Part shown: piece by piece, positions 12,901 to 22,347 of the stretch | How the letters are laid out: each line of letters starts with the position of its first letter | How positions within the stretch are numbered: position 1 is the stretch's first letter | Assembly: GCA_025403435.1 (NCBI GenBank) | Contig: CM046333.1 | Location: 35,299,521-35,363,520, forward strand | Reading direction: 5' to 3' | Length of the DNA: 64,000 nt | Origin: Artocarpus heterophyllus | Taxonomy: Eukaryota; Streptophyta; Magnoliopsida; Rosales; Moraceae | Program-made: the position numbers and the translations under genes | Notes under the pieces: model-generated | The model's input: the letters and a program-made list of their open reading frames with translations, nothing else | What the model was told of the DNA's origin: nothing | Database searches by the model: none

Positions 12901-13661
12901 GATTATTAGCATTAACGGCCTTTAAATTGTAGGTTCTTTTTTATTTTGTCATCTAAACTTTAAAAATCATCACTTTATCTCTTGAATTTTAAAAATCATT
13001 ATTCTGTCCTTACTTCAGAGCTTTTCATTTTTTTCTATTTTTTGATTTCCTATTCAAATAGACACAATTAAGCCAATATGATTCTCACATAGGTCATTTG
13101 TAAGGGCAAAAATGAGAGTTTATTACTCCTAGGTTTTGTTTCACGATTATACTCTCTTTTAATTTTTTTTTTTATCTACTCTCATTTTAAGCAGGCTTTG
13201 TATACATATTTTTTTCTTGATATTATTTGCCGATATCTTTTCATTTTTAATGCGCAACTCATCGTCTTTAGTATTAAATTCAGATATCGATGATAATATT
13301 GACTTATTGAATGAGTTACACATTAAAAATGAGAAAAAAGGTACAAGTAAACCCTTTTTAAATAAGAATTTAGATAAAAACAAGGCTAAGTGAAAGTGTA
13401 AATAAGAAAGAAAACTTAAGAGTGATGAAATCTCATTTTTGCCCTTACAAGTAATCCATATGCGAATCACGTGAGTTTTATTCCGTTTATATATGATAGA
13501 AAATCAAAAATTGAGGAGACAGCGTGAGAACTTTTGAATGTCTAGCCGCAAAATGGTGATTTATAAAATTCAGGCTTCAAGGCATAAAGCGGTTGTTTTT
13601 AAAGTTCAAGAGACAAAATGAGAGAAATCTTAAAGTTCAAAGGCTATTAATGTCAATAACC
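12901..13661. mobile_element. MITE-like element with about 80-bp inverted ends
   Basis: The left end GATTATTAGCATTAACGGCC and the reverse complement of the right end, GGTTATTGACATTAATAGCC, match closely. Similarity continues through CTTTAAACTT..TTTTGTC..CACTTTAT for roughly 80 bp. Long inverted ends and the TTTGAACTTTAAA motif fit non-autonomous Mutator-like elements. A target duplication could not be confirmed, because the left flank is a microsatellite. Confidence 0.55.
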
Positions 13662-14096
13662 TTTAAAATACCGGAAACAAAATGGCAGTTTGCAACAGCT
13701 AAAATCACATCTACCACGTAGAAAAAGCGAGAAGGGGAAAGAATTGAAAATGTGAACAGCTCTCTCTTTTCTTTTTTAATCAAAACTGTAATTTGCTTTC
13801 CGCAAGTACCACTGTCGAGGACGATACATTCGTTTCCTTGGACAACTCAAATAGCATATGATGGATTCGTGATGAAGAAAAACCTTTAGCCATCTTATTT
13901 AAAGAAAGTGCTTAGCATATGACCTACTCCTGGTTGACAAAGGAAGGGGGCAAAAAAAGAAAATTATAAAACGAGGAAAAGTATCTATTAGTACAACACG
14001 GTTTTAGACTATTTGAACTTGATGAGAATCAAACGGAATAGAATTACTTGTTCCCCTCATTTCAACAAAGAATCCACCCCCACACCCGTATCTCCT
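13662..14096. other. Upstream region of the DMP gene
   Basis: No other gene is visible. This interval should hold the upstream control region of the gene starting at 14164; no specific operator could be called beyond the TATA box listed next. Confidence 0.35.
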
Positions 14097-14104
14097 TATA
14101 TAAG
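14097..14104 (+). promoter_or_regulatory. TATA box of the DMP gene
   Basis: TATATAAG lies 60 bp upstream of the ATG at 14164 within CTTATATAAGCC, giving a predicted transcription start near 14130 and a 5' UTR of roughly 35 bases. Spacing and sequence are those of a plant RNA polymerase II core promoter. Confidence 0.6.
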
Positions 14105-14163
14105 CCACCCCACAAACTGCCATTCTCATAAACGACTCAGGAACTCCCCATAACAGTCCAGGT

Positions 14164-14790
14164 ATGGATAACTCCGTCCACCAAGACCTGATTGAAAGTC
14201 ATGATACTGACGATGAAAGTGATGGTGATGCTGACGAATCCCGGTTCATATACATGACCAACGCAATCCTCAGCGGCACTGCCCGTCTCAACGTCCTCTT
14301 GCCTACTGCCACCATCCTTGCCTTCACCATTTTTGCTCCTCTGCTCACCAACGACGGCTCCTGCACAACTTTGAACCGTTGGCTGATGGGGTTCTTTGTT
14401 GGTCTCTGTGCAGCCTCATGTGTCTTCTTTACCATCACTGATAGTTTCAAGACAGCCACCGGGAGAATGTATTACGGGGTGGCGACTTTCTCGGGTATAT
14501 GGACGTTCCATGCTGCGAGGAAGAAACCTTCTGCACCGTCTAATTATAGGCTGAGATGGCTCGATTTGTTCCACATATTGCTTTCAATTACTGCATTTCT
14601 TGCATTTGCAGGGTGTCACCATGATATTGTTGTGTGTTATTATCCATCATTGCCTAGGAAAGTTACGAACACTCTTCCTCTTGTGGTTGGATTTGTAATA
14701 AGTGTCTTGTTTGTGGTGTTTCCTTCCAAGAGAAGGGGGATTGGCTATCCTTTTTTGCTGCACAACATAGCTCTATACTCTAGATGTTGA
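14164..14790 (+). CDS. DMP-family (DUF679) membrane protein
   Basis: An intact single-exon frame of 208 residues, matching the usual intronless DMP structure and length. An acidic N-terminus (about residues 8-26, Asp/Glu-rich) is followed by four hydrophobic segments at about 40-60, 73-93, 132-152 and 172-190. Family hallmarks are visible: LNVLLPTATILAFTIFAPL, CTTLNRWLMGFFVGLCAASC, FFTITDSFKTATGRMYYGVA, the conserved RLRWLDLFH, and the C-terminal FPSKRRGIGYP. DMP proteins are plant-specific endomembrane or plasma-membrane proteins; some members act in gamete fusion (DMP8/DMP9, whose loss induces haploids), others in senescence and membrane remodelling. The subfamily cannot be fixed by eye, so no symbol is given. 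The start is chosen because the frame opens there 60 bp after a TATA box. The gene looks functional. Confidence 0.9.
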   Translation: MDNSVHQDLIESHDTDDESDGDADESRFIYMTNAILSGTARLNVLLPTATILAFTIFAPLLTNDGSCTTLNRWLMGFFVGLCAASCVFFTITDSFKTATGRMYYGVATFSGIWTFHAARKKPSAPSNYRLRWLDLFHILLSITAFLAFAGCHHDIVVCYYPSLPRKVTNTLPLVVGFVISVLFVVFPSKRRGIGYPFLLHNIALYSRC

Positions 14791-15037
14791 CATACATTTT
14801 CTTTCCGTTTCCCTTTGTTGTTCCCTATGTTTTTTTTTTTTCGTTTTTCTCTTCATACAGAAATGAGATATTGTATTTAAAATTCATGTCTGATTAGAAA
14901 GAGTTTTGTGGGTATTATAATTGGATGCATTTGTAGATGCTGAGAGTTTCTGAGAAAAGCTTATTTGATATTGCAAAAGCTCGTAAAAGGCAGGATGGAA
15001 GAAAGTCCTTAACAGTATTCTGCTGATTAAATTTAAA

Positions 15038-15122
15038 AAGAAGAAGAAAGAAAGAAAGAAAAGTGAATCAATTTAGCAAAAGAAGAAGAAAAGAAAGAAA
15101 GAAAAGTGAATCAATTTAGCAA
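15038..15122. repeat. Short tandem duplication, purine-rich
   Basis: Two adjacent copies of about 42 bp, each an AAG/AAAG-rich run ending AAAAGTGAATCAATTTAGCA, lie between the DMP gene and the 3' end of the GT47 gene. Confidence 0.75.
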
Positions 15123-15384
15123 GATATGTATTGCCAATGGGTCAAGCCAAGTAAAAAAAAATTATTTGTCTATCAAGCTTTCTAGTTCAGACTTCAGAAT
15201 ATCTCGACCTGTAAGCATTTAATGTATAATTTGCAAATAAGTTACGTAAATTGATCATTTGTCTTTAAAGCATTATAAATTCACAACTATCACAAGGGGG
15301 GGAAAAGAAAGAAAGATATATTATCATGATATAAGCTACGATATTATAGAAATACAATTATGAATGACTGAACAAAAAAAAAGG

Positions 15385-15937
15385 TCAAGTACAATGGCAG
15401 CGAAGTGGAACAGATACACCTGGTGGTTTTCTCTTCTCACGAACGATGGCTACCTTTATCATTGGTAGTTTTTGATAAACCTTTTTCCATATGTAATTGA
15501 CTGCACCGTCCCGAGGAATTGGCCCAATGCCGCCGGGATAACCATTGTCATACTGAAAAACAGGCTGCACTTTGGCCATTTTCCGCCGAAATCCATCCCT
15601 CTGTTCTTTTGAAAAGCTCTTAAGATGACTCACTAGCCAGTTTGGTTTCAATGCATCAGTAACAGCCACAAATACTGAGAACTCAGAATAGTCCAACATT
15701 CCTTCGAATGGGAGCCTCGATGTTATCGCTAACAATAACAGGTATGCAGAGACTTTGTATGGCGTCAAAAAGTCGGCATGAAGTGGGAGTGTCCCCAGCA
15801 GGGTGCAAGCAAAACTCAGATGATCTCATCCCTTTTATCGACTGCTCTCTCCCTGTAGCGTTAGGAAAGCCTTCTTCCATGATTACGCCTGGCACATCAA
15901 CCAGTAAGTCCCACAATTTTTCTCGAACCAGGCCGCC
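15385..15937 (-). CDS. GT47 gene exon 3, frameshifted
   Basis: The acceptor CAG (15940-15938) joins GGCGGCCTG, continuing HRHR with GGLVREKLWDLL. The frame runs through CLHPAGDTPTSCRLFDA to SDNIE, where an extra C on the plus strand (15715/15716) shifts it. One base later the other frame continues LPFEGMLDYSEFSVFVAV to the stop after PLRCHCT, the normal family ending. Nothing else in the exon is damaged. Confidence 0.8.
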
Positions 15938-18568
15938 CTGATAATGGGAAATTGAAGAGTGTAATCGACAATCCTCTCGAAAATGACTTTACCACTACGC
16001 CTATGCAGTCCTTGTTTTCCGTTAAATATATGCAGTCATTCCAATACTTCACTGTGATCAAGGCAAAATAAAAGACAAGCCCCTAACAATGCTACATTAA
16101 GAGGACAAAGTAACCTTGTGTCACCGTTCAAATATGGACATCATCTGTAAAATCTCAAAGCTATTACTATACTTTTATAAGAAAATAGTTTTACTACACC
16201 ACGAGAACATGGGAAAAATTCAACAAACCACCACGCTAAACCAGCAAGCACAAAATTAGCACAACAAGAGTATGTTTAAAAGAGAAAACGCCATCTATTA
16301 CATCCCCTTCGTTGTCAATTCCATTGAAACCGAAATTTTCACCATATTTCTTTTTTCTCTCTTTTTTTTTCTTTTATTTTTGGTGTTTACAAGCTCAATG
16401 GTGACGTCATTCACAATTCACACTAGTTTCACTAAGATGGCCCCCAAATTATGAGATAGAAGAACTCAATAAACACTGTAGCTAACACAAAACCTTTCTT
16501 TCTTTTTATTTTATGAAAGAAAAAAAAAAAACCTAAAAGAAACGCAATAAACGCTAGTGCTTGACATTTGACCACATCCTATATCCTAGCAAAACACTTT
16601 TATTGCGTAATACATGGTATGTTCAATAATAGCCTAACTGTCTGCATAATATGGTACAAGCAGAACCATCATTAACAATGATGGGTAGAGTGATGTATGA
16701 TAAAGAGGACAATATACAAAGAGGTACGTTGACAATAAGTACAGGAAGTTGACTGATAAAGGGAACTATGAAAAACAAGATATTGGAAGAATTGCTAAAT
16801 TAGCAGATACCTAAAACAAAAGTGAAGCTTCCAAATAAAATGATGCTATTAAATGAGATGTTTAAACAAATTCCAATAACACTTGGTTTAATGATATTAG
16901 AAAATAGATACTGACCCGGTGCCTGTGTTTGGCCCCTTTAAAATAAAGAAGGGTTTGGCGTTTCTTGTTTTCTGACAAGTGCAATCTAGGGAGTAGATGG
17001 GTGTACGGAACGATTATGTCTTTGAGTAGCGACACTTGGGTGTGCTGAATCATATTCGATGAGTTTCCGCCACCACCCGATGATTTTGAGTCGAGCCTGT
17101 ACCACCCACCAAAGTCGACCACCAGGAGTATAGCTGGGGCTATCTCATCTCTAACATGCCACATTGCAACCGGGTCTGCCAAACAACGCTTCAAGTTTTA
17201 ACATAACCTGACAATCCAGAGGCTAAATCATAAGCTGCTAAAGCACGCAGCAGAATTTTTATCAGTATGCTCTCTCTTTTCTTTCTATGGCCCCATCCAG
17301 GTGGTAGATAGGATAATTTGTTATCCCTATAGATACCATTAGTCTCACAACTCCACAAGAAAACATGTAGCCAAGTTTGGCTAGAAGAATATAACAAACA
17401 AACAAAAATATTTTATTTGCACAGAAATGGGAAAAATTCTAATACGCTAGACTTCCAAAACAAAATTAGAGATTCAACTTGAACTCCAATACAGCTGTTC
17501 CATTCTTCTTTATAAATCTCTAAAATACAAGGAGGCAAAATAAACTTTTTTTTTTCCTGCATGAAACATGCCAGTAAATGATCTTGGCTCCTAACATATA
17601 AAATCAGTTTAAGGACCCGTTCAAACTTTGGTAGGTCCTCTTCTTGGTTGACAAACTCAGATCCTCACTAAAAGTTTGCATAACAAGTATCAGCTAATCA
17701 ATACTAATCACAAATAGCAAAGTTGAACGCTTTTTATTTCTTCTAAACCAACACAAGAAAATGAAATTTCAAGGCTCATGTAAACAAAGCACATACCATA
17801 AGGTAAAAACACACAAACACAAACCGTTCGAAATCCATAAACAAGCAAAGAATACAAATCCAAAACTTCACAATAAAAGAAAAGAAAAGAAAAAGGAAAA
17901 AAAAAAACCATACCAGTGAGAACAAACACATGATCTCTACCACCAGAGCGCTTCCAAGCCTCACTCTTCTTCACAAAATCCACAACTTCCCTCTGCCTTT
18001 CGTAATCCTCATTCCCGGCCTTCTTCCTAAACAGTCCCTTCGCCCTACCCAGCTGCATTTCCGCGCTCAGCGTCGCGAAGAACGGCACGAAAACGACGTC
18101 GTATTCTCCGGCGTCAGAAACCCTCCTCGCAAACGACGCCGTTCTCTTCGCCGGCGGCGTCATCAGGTCGCCGAGGATCCAGTACTCCGCGCTGTACTGC
18201 TTGACCAGTGGGTTCTCGGGATAAGGAGGGAATTCAAGGTTATGGGTTTTATCGGATCGGATTGCATCTTCCTCGGCGTGGGTTTGGAGCCTGGAATCGG
18301 AAGCGGAGGACCAGTAGCTCTCGAGGAGGCCGTAATTAAGGGATCTGGGGAGGTCGGCGACGTAGACATTGATGGAGTCTGGAAGAAGGGCGTCGTGGGA
18401 AACGAACGAGGGAGAGGAAGAGGAAGAAGGTGAAGTGAAGAAGAAGAAGAGATGGAGGGAGAGAGTGCAGAGACAAGTGAAAGAGAGGAAGAGAGTAGGA
18501 ACTGAGCATGGTAGAAGTGATGTTGTTGTTGTTGTTATGCTGCTGTTGGTGTTGTTCTTCAATGCCAT
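15385..18568 (-). CDS. GT47 exostosin-family glycosyltransferase, three exons, one frameshift
   Basis: Exons 18568-17914, 17175-16916 and 15937-15385 join in phase to about 488 codons if one extra base near 15715 is ignored. The product is a type II Golgi-type protein: a short cytoplasmic tail, one membrane anchor at about residues 19-45, a Ser-rich stem, then the exostosin domain (YVADLPRSLNYGLLESYW; VFVPFFATLSAEMQLG; GRDHVFVLT; DPVAMWHVRDEI; LLYFKGAKHRHR; then the donor-binding CLHPAGDTPTSCRLFDA and CIPVIVSDNIE). It closely resembles the Arabidopsis At1g67410-type exostosin proteins, related to ARAD arabinosyltransferases. A role in cell-wall polysaccharide synthesis is inferred; donor and acceptor are unknown. 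The frameshift falls just after the nucleotide-sugar-binding motif, so as printed the protein loses its last 110 or so residues. This is either a real lesion or a sequencing error. Confidence 0.85.
16916..17175 (-). CDS. GT47 gene exon 2
   Basis: The acceptor TTTGGCAG precedes ACCCGGTTGC, completing the Asp codon in front of PVAMWHVRDEI. The exon ends CACCGG followed by GTCAGT. Its 260 bases encode the middle of the exostosin domain, including the conserved YTHLLPRLHLSENKK and LLYFKGAKHRHR. Confidence 0.85.
17914..18568 (-). CDS. GT47 gene exon 1
   Basis: ATG at 18568 opens MALKNNTNSSITTTT, the only in-frame start before the membrane anchor. The exon ends ACTG followed by GTATGG (intron from 17913), leaving one base of an Asp codon. 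A truncated copy of this exon and its upstream region is found at 34738-35497. Confidence 0.85.
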
Positions 18569-18838
18569 TTTTGTTTCTACTTTTTCATTCTTTGATTTGC
18601 TGCTTCTCTTGCTGTAGTTAAACGAATCCCATCATTTTTTCAGCCACGGGACGGACAGACAACATGTTGGCCTATTTGAAGGTTTCTGACAAATTTTAAA
18701 AACAATTTGAGATAATTCTCAAAAAAAAAAATTTAAACAAAATTATTTTTATTTATTTTTAAAACACTATCAAATACTTTTATTAGAACTTAAAAAAATA
18801 ATAAGTACATCCGTATAGATGATATACTATAAATAAGA
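18569..18838 (-). promoter_or_regulatory. Presumed 5' UTR and promoter of the GT47 gene
   Basis: This non-coding stretch lies upstream of the minus-strand start. It is conserved in the degenerate copy at 35360-35497, including TGCTTCTCTTGCTGTA and CCGTATAGATGATATACTAT, apart from a gap of roughly 130 bp. No clear TATA box was identified. Confidence 0.35.
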
Positions 18839-18844
18839 AAAAGG

Positions 18845-19028
18845 ATTAATTAAAAAGTTCTCCTGCATTATAACATTTGTAATATTTTATTCCTCAATTT
18901 TCAAAACCTAGCATCTGTTTCTTTTAAAATATAAACTGTTAATAAAAATGATCACTCTTTTAGAATGTGAACAGTAAATTGACAAACAATTTTAAAATTA
19001 AGGATGTTTTGTTAATCATAGTTATAAA
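18845..19028. repeat. Dispersed repeat copy A, left half
   Basis: The reverse complement aligns with 25213-25440 (shared TTTATAAC..AATT..TTTGTCAATTT..CTGTT, GTTACAA..TATAAT). The repeat is interrupted by the hAT-like element and resumes at 21001-21060. The family is unknown; the TTAATTA-type end resembles other plant MITE termini. Confidence 0.6.
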
Positions 19029-19223
19029 TAGAGCCGATAATTTCGAACACGACACGATGACATGATACGAAAACGACACAAGATAAACGAGTTTGGACCG
19101 CACATATATTAATTGGGCTATAATGGGTTGACACGAATAACATAAAAATAAACAGGTTGAATTCATACTAGCACGATGGATATATCCATATATCTCTGGC
19201 TTAGATTTATGAGATGACAAAAT

Positions 19224-19640
19224 ATGGCAAAACCTCTACCAAGAATTGGTTTACGTAAGAATAGACATATGGGTTCACGTAAAAATGTACGTAGAATACC
19301 AAAGGGAGTTATTCATGTTCAAGCAAGTTTCAACAATACTATTGTGACTGTTACAGATGTACGGGGGCGGGTAATTTCTTGGTCCTCCGCCGGTACTTGT
19401 GGATTCAAGGGTACAAGAAGAGGGACACCATTTGCCGCTCAAACCGCAGCAGGAAATGCTATTGGGACAGTAGTAGATCAAGGTATGCAACGAGCAGAAG
19501 TCATGATAAAAGGCCCCGGTCTCGGAAGAGATGCGGCATTAAGGGCTATTCGTAGAAGTGGTATACTATTAAGTTTCATACGAGACGTAACTCCTATGCC
19601 ACATAATGGCTGCAGACCCCCTAAAAAAAGACGTGTATAA
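19224..19640 (+). CDS. rps11: Plastid-derived rps11 (ribosomal protein uS11) in nuclear DNA
   Basis: A full-length, uninterrupted 138-codon frame with the standard plastid S11 sequence: [39 protein letters not shown], the RNA-binding [17 protein letters not shown] and the C-terminal [14 protein letters not shown]. In chloroplasts uS11 sits on the 30S platform near the mRNA exit. Here the order rps11-rpoA, the 65-bp spacer and the upstream sequence all follow the plastid operon, while both flanks are nuclear repeats, so this is a nuclear plastid DNA insertion (NUPT). It lacks a transit peptide and is probably not expressed as protein. The intact frame suggests a fairly recent transfer or constraint by chance. 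Confidence 0.9.
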   Translation: MAKPLPRIGLRKNRHMGSRKNVRRIPKGVIHVQASFNNTIVTVTDVRGRVISWSSAGTCGFKGTRRGTPFAAQTAAGNAIGTVVDQGMQRAEVMIKGPGLGRDAALRAIRRSGILLSFIRDVTPMPHNGCRPPKKRRV

Positions 19641-19705
19641 AAATAAACATTGAAAATATTTCAAGAGAAATAAATAATTCAATGATTTGATCAAATAATA
19701 TTACT

Positions 19706-20266
19706 ATGGTTCAAGAGAAAGTAACAGTATCTAATCGGCCACTACAGTGGAAGTGTGTTGAATCAAGAGCAGACAGTAAACGTCTTTATTATGGACGCTT
19801 TCTTCTGGCTCCACTTATGAAAGGACAAGCCGATACAATAGGCATTGCGATGCGAAGAGCTTTGCTTGGAGAAATAGAAGGAACATGTATCACACGCGCA
19901 AAATCCGAGAAAATACCACATGAATATTCTACCATAGTCGGTATTCAAGAATCCGTACATGAAATTTTAATGAATTTGAAAGAAATTGTATTGAGAAGTA
20001 ATCTGTATGGAACTCGCGATGCGTCTATTTGTGTCAAGGGTCCCGGATATGTAACTACTCAAGATATCATCTTACCACCGTCCGTAGAAATCGTTGATAA
20101 TACACAGCATATAGCTAACCTAACAGAACCAATAACCTTGTGTATTGAATTACAAATCGAGAGGAATCGCGGATATCGTATAAAAACACCAAATAATTTT
20201 CAAAATGGAAGCTATCCTATAGATGCTGTATTCATGCCTGTTCAAAAAAAAATTATGATTTTGTAG
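19706..20266 (+). pseudogene. rpoA: Plastid-derived rpoA, truncated after about 180 codons
   Basis: The first ~180 residues are a clean plastid RNA polymerase alpha N-terminal domain ([79 protein letters not shown]). The normal protein is about 330-340 residues and continues with a C-terminal domain. Here homology stops after [11 protein letters not shown] and a foreign tail KKIMIL precedes the stop. The break near 20245 is therefore the right border of the plastid fragment. The N-terminal dimerisation region alone would not be functional in the nucleus. Confidence 0.9.
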
Positions 20267-20291
20267 GTGTAAGAATTCAAACCTTACACCT
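20265..20291. other. Perfect 9-bp inverted repeat just after the plastid fragment
   Basis: AGGTGTAAG and CTTACACCT flank a 9-base loop, beginning at the stop codon of the rpoA fragment. It could be a filler at the plastid/nuclear junction or part of an unrelated sequence; no function is claimed. Confidence 0.5.
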
Positions 20292-20398
20292 GAGGTGCTT
20301 TCTTATTGCACTTGCCACCACCACGTCAAATGTTGTTTTAGTATCAAAGGACAGCTTTTAGTTTATTTATTATGGTTTTACACTTTTGTTCTTTCAAA

Positions 20399-20449
20399 AG
20401 TCCCACATGAAAAGGAAACGAGAATGTCTCTCAAGTGCTCTCTATATAA
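20399..20449 (+). promoter_or_regulatory. snRNA-type USE plus TATA arrangement
   Basis: AGTCCCACATG (20399-20409) is close to the plant snRNA upstream element RTCCCACATCG. It is followed after 33 bp by TATATAA (20443-20449). In plants a USE-TATA spacing of about 33-34 bp marks RNA polymerase II snRNA genes. No recognisable U-snRNA, snoRNA or Sm site was found downstream, so this may be chance or the remnant of a promoter; similar GTCCCACAT words also occur in plant repeats. Confidence 0.3.
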
Positions 20450-21063
20450 CTATCAGTTTTTCACCTTCCACTCCCACATGCATCGCCAATGAAAGCCGTT
20501 TATGACTTTAATATAAATCTTCTTCAATTTAAAGATTGGGGGAAAATACAGTTTAAAACATTTAATAATTAAATATAAATACAGTTTAAAACATTTAATA
20601 ATTAAATATCATTATATTTTTTTACATCAATATTTAAGGCCTTTTAATATATTTTGGTTTTAATTATACAGTTAAAAAAATTATATAGTAAGTTTTTTTA
20701 ATCGGTTAGTATTAATTAGATATTATGTTTTTGTTAATTTTTTTATTGGTTTTTTTAATTTTTTTAAATTTTTAGTTAACTGGGTCATAAATGTGTTATA
20801 TATGTGTTGTTATCGAGTCAACCCATCATGGCCCGTCTAATAATTGTGTCGTTGTGTTACGCTTGTCATGGGCGGCTTATGTTTGTGTTTGCATTTCTGA
20901 AACGTTGATTAATCGTGTCATGTTCGTATTCAGCCTAATCGTGTCATACTATAATCTTGTTGACATGAACACGACACGCAACATAATTTTGCCAGCCCTA
21001 GCTATAAAAATAATCAAAAAAATTAAAACTATAATAAAAATAGTCTTTATTAATGATTAAAAA

Positions 21064-21420
21064 AATCAATTAAGAATATACTACCATTCGGATCCCTCTT
21101 TTTTTGATATACTTAAAATTTTATTAACTTTTTTTCACACTCAAAAAGTATTTTGAAATTTTAGAAAATATAAATACCAATGAAAACTTCAAAAATATGG
21201 AATACTAATATTATCAGAGTTTTTCTCTTTGTAAATTTTGTGTTATATTTGTTGTTATATTGAATATATTTGTATTATATTCTTTTTCATTTCACTAATA
21301 TATCTATAATTTTTAAAATTTTAAAATATTTTTTAAGTGTGAAAACAATTACTAAATTTTTTTAAAAAATTGGTATATCAAAAAAGAAGAATTCCAATGG
21401 TATAATGATCTAAATTGATT
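21064..21420. mobile_element. MITE with long (~120 bp) inverted ends
   Basis: The left end AATCAATTAAGAATATACTACC is mirrored by the right end read in reverse (AATCAATTTAGATCATTATACC). The similarity runs inward through TTTTTTGATATA and CACACTCAAAAAGTATTTTG. The total length is about 357 bp, so nearly the whole element can fold as a hairpin. It lies just outside the right flank of the plastid-carrying element. Confidence 0.6.
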
Positions 21421-22347
21421 TCTTTTATCATCAATAATAGATTGACATTTTTAGTAGCCCAACTTATACGTTTTGTTAGTTTTTGAAGCAATTTATTAGT
21501 TTTTATTTACATATTTTCCATGTTTAATTAACTTTGATTTATATTTAGTAATTTTAGTTTAATTATGGTTTTTATGTTATTTTTTATTTTATTTTACTAC
21601 TGATTTGTTTTTATATTATTTTCACTCATTAAAAATAGACAAAAGCTATTAGAAGCTAAAGGATTGAGTTTTGGCACGTGAGAGGGGTCAATTATTGGGC
21701 AAGTGGATTAGGTGTAGGCATTTCAAAACCCAGTCGTTGTAGAGAATAGATCTCTCGCTGCAATGTCCGAAGAAACCCAATCTGGCGTTGCAGTGCCTGC
21801 CCTTGCTTCAAAAATTCCAGCTCCATGTTTTGAGGCTATAGTGAGAGTTTCTTCACTGTAGCGCCGAAAAACACTGACACCCTTATTAAGGTTAGGCACA
21901 ACTCTAAAAAAAAGGTACGTATAAAAGCCTATTTTGCTAGAATATTGGGAGGAGGAACCCACACTTTAAAAACACCCTTTTGGCTACCATTTGGGCTTTT
22001 AGAGTAATGAAAACCTAATTTTTGGAGATTGGAAGGCACAAAATCAAGGGCTTTTGGATTCTATGGAAGATTGGAGGAATTTTGGCAACCATGTGGGCTT
22101 TTAGAGTAATGAAAACCTAATTTTTGGAGATTGGAAGCCACAAAATCAAGGGCTTTTGGATTCTATGGAAGATTGGAGGAAGAATTGAAGATTGGAGTGT
22201 AAAATCATCAATAGTTTCTTTTCTTCCCTCTTTTCTTGTATTTATTTATTTTTTTTAATTTTTGTGTTAAACATGATTTCATTTTGGATTTGATTATGTT
22301 GATTATTGACATTATGAGTGGCTAGATTATCTTTCTAAGGGCCATGA
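21421..22347 (+). mobile_element. Athila-like Gypsy LTR remnant, left part
   Basis: A stretch with CTCGCTGCAATG, GAGAGTTTCTTCACTGTAGCG and a TTTTATTTATTTT-rich middle resembles Athila-type plant LTRs. It breaks at 22348 and continues at 24471 (AAGGGCC..TTGATGTAGCTC). No exact 5' boundary or target duplication was found, so the lineage is tentative. Confidence 0.4.
21980..22183. repeat. Tandem duplication, period 102 bp
   Basis: Two near-identical adjacent copies contain GGGCTTTTAGAGTAATGAAA and GGCTTTTGGATTCTATGGAA, differing at only a few positions. It lies within the Athila-like LTR. Confidence 0.85.

Larger units (their letters stand above)
19029..21000. mobile_element. hAT-like non-autonomous element carrying plastid DNA
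   Basis: The left end TAGAGCCGATAA and the inverted right end TAGGGCTGGCAA are bordered by 8-bp direct repeats GTTATAAA (19021-19028) and GCTATAAA (21001-21008), one mismatch apart. Both arms carry CGACACG/CGTGTCG motifs and a shared inner word (GGGCTATAATGGGTTGACAC on the left; GGGCCATGATGGGTTGACTC inverted on the right). TAG-ends, 8-bp duplications and repetitive subterminal motifs are hAT features. Between the arms lie about 1.1 kb of plastid sequence (from about 19170 to 20245) and about 500 bp of AT-rich DNA. No transposase is encoded. An unoccupied relative of the target is at 25165-25440. Confidence 0.7.

Noticed and set aside
13159..13470. 103-codon minus-strand frame
   Set aside because: It sits inside an AT-rich inverted-repeat element and has low-complexity Lys/Leu/Ser content.
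14199..14459. 86-codon minus-strand frame within the DMP gene
   Set aside because: Antisense shadow of a clearly conserved coding region; no family resemblance.
17930..18617. Long plus-strand frames (167 and 82 codons)
   Set aside because: They lie opposite GT47 exon 1, whose minus-strand translation matches a known family and has correct splice sites; the plus frames are shadows with odd Arg/Val-rich composition.
19224..20266. Reading the whole window as plastid DNA or an active plastid operon
   Set aside because: Flanks are nuclear repeats with spliced nuclear genes, rpoA is truncated, and target duplications border the segment.
20265..20291. Rho-independent terminator
   Set aside because: A hairpin without a following T run, at a plastid-derived fragment in nuclear DNA; bacterial-type termination is not relevant here.
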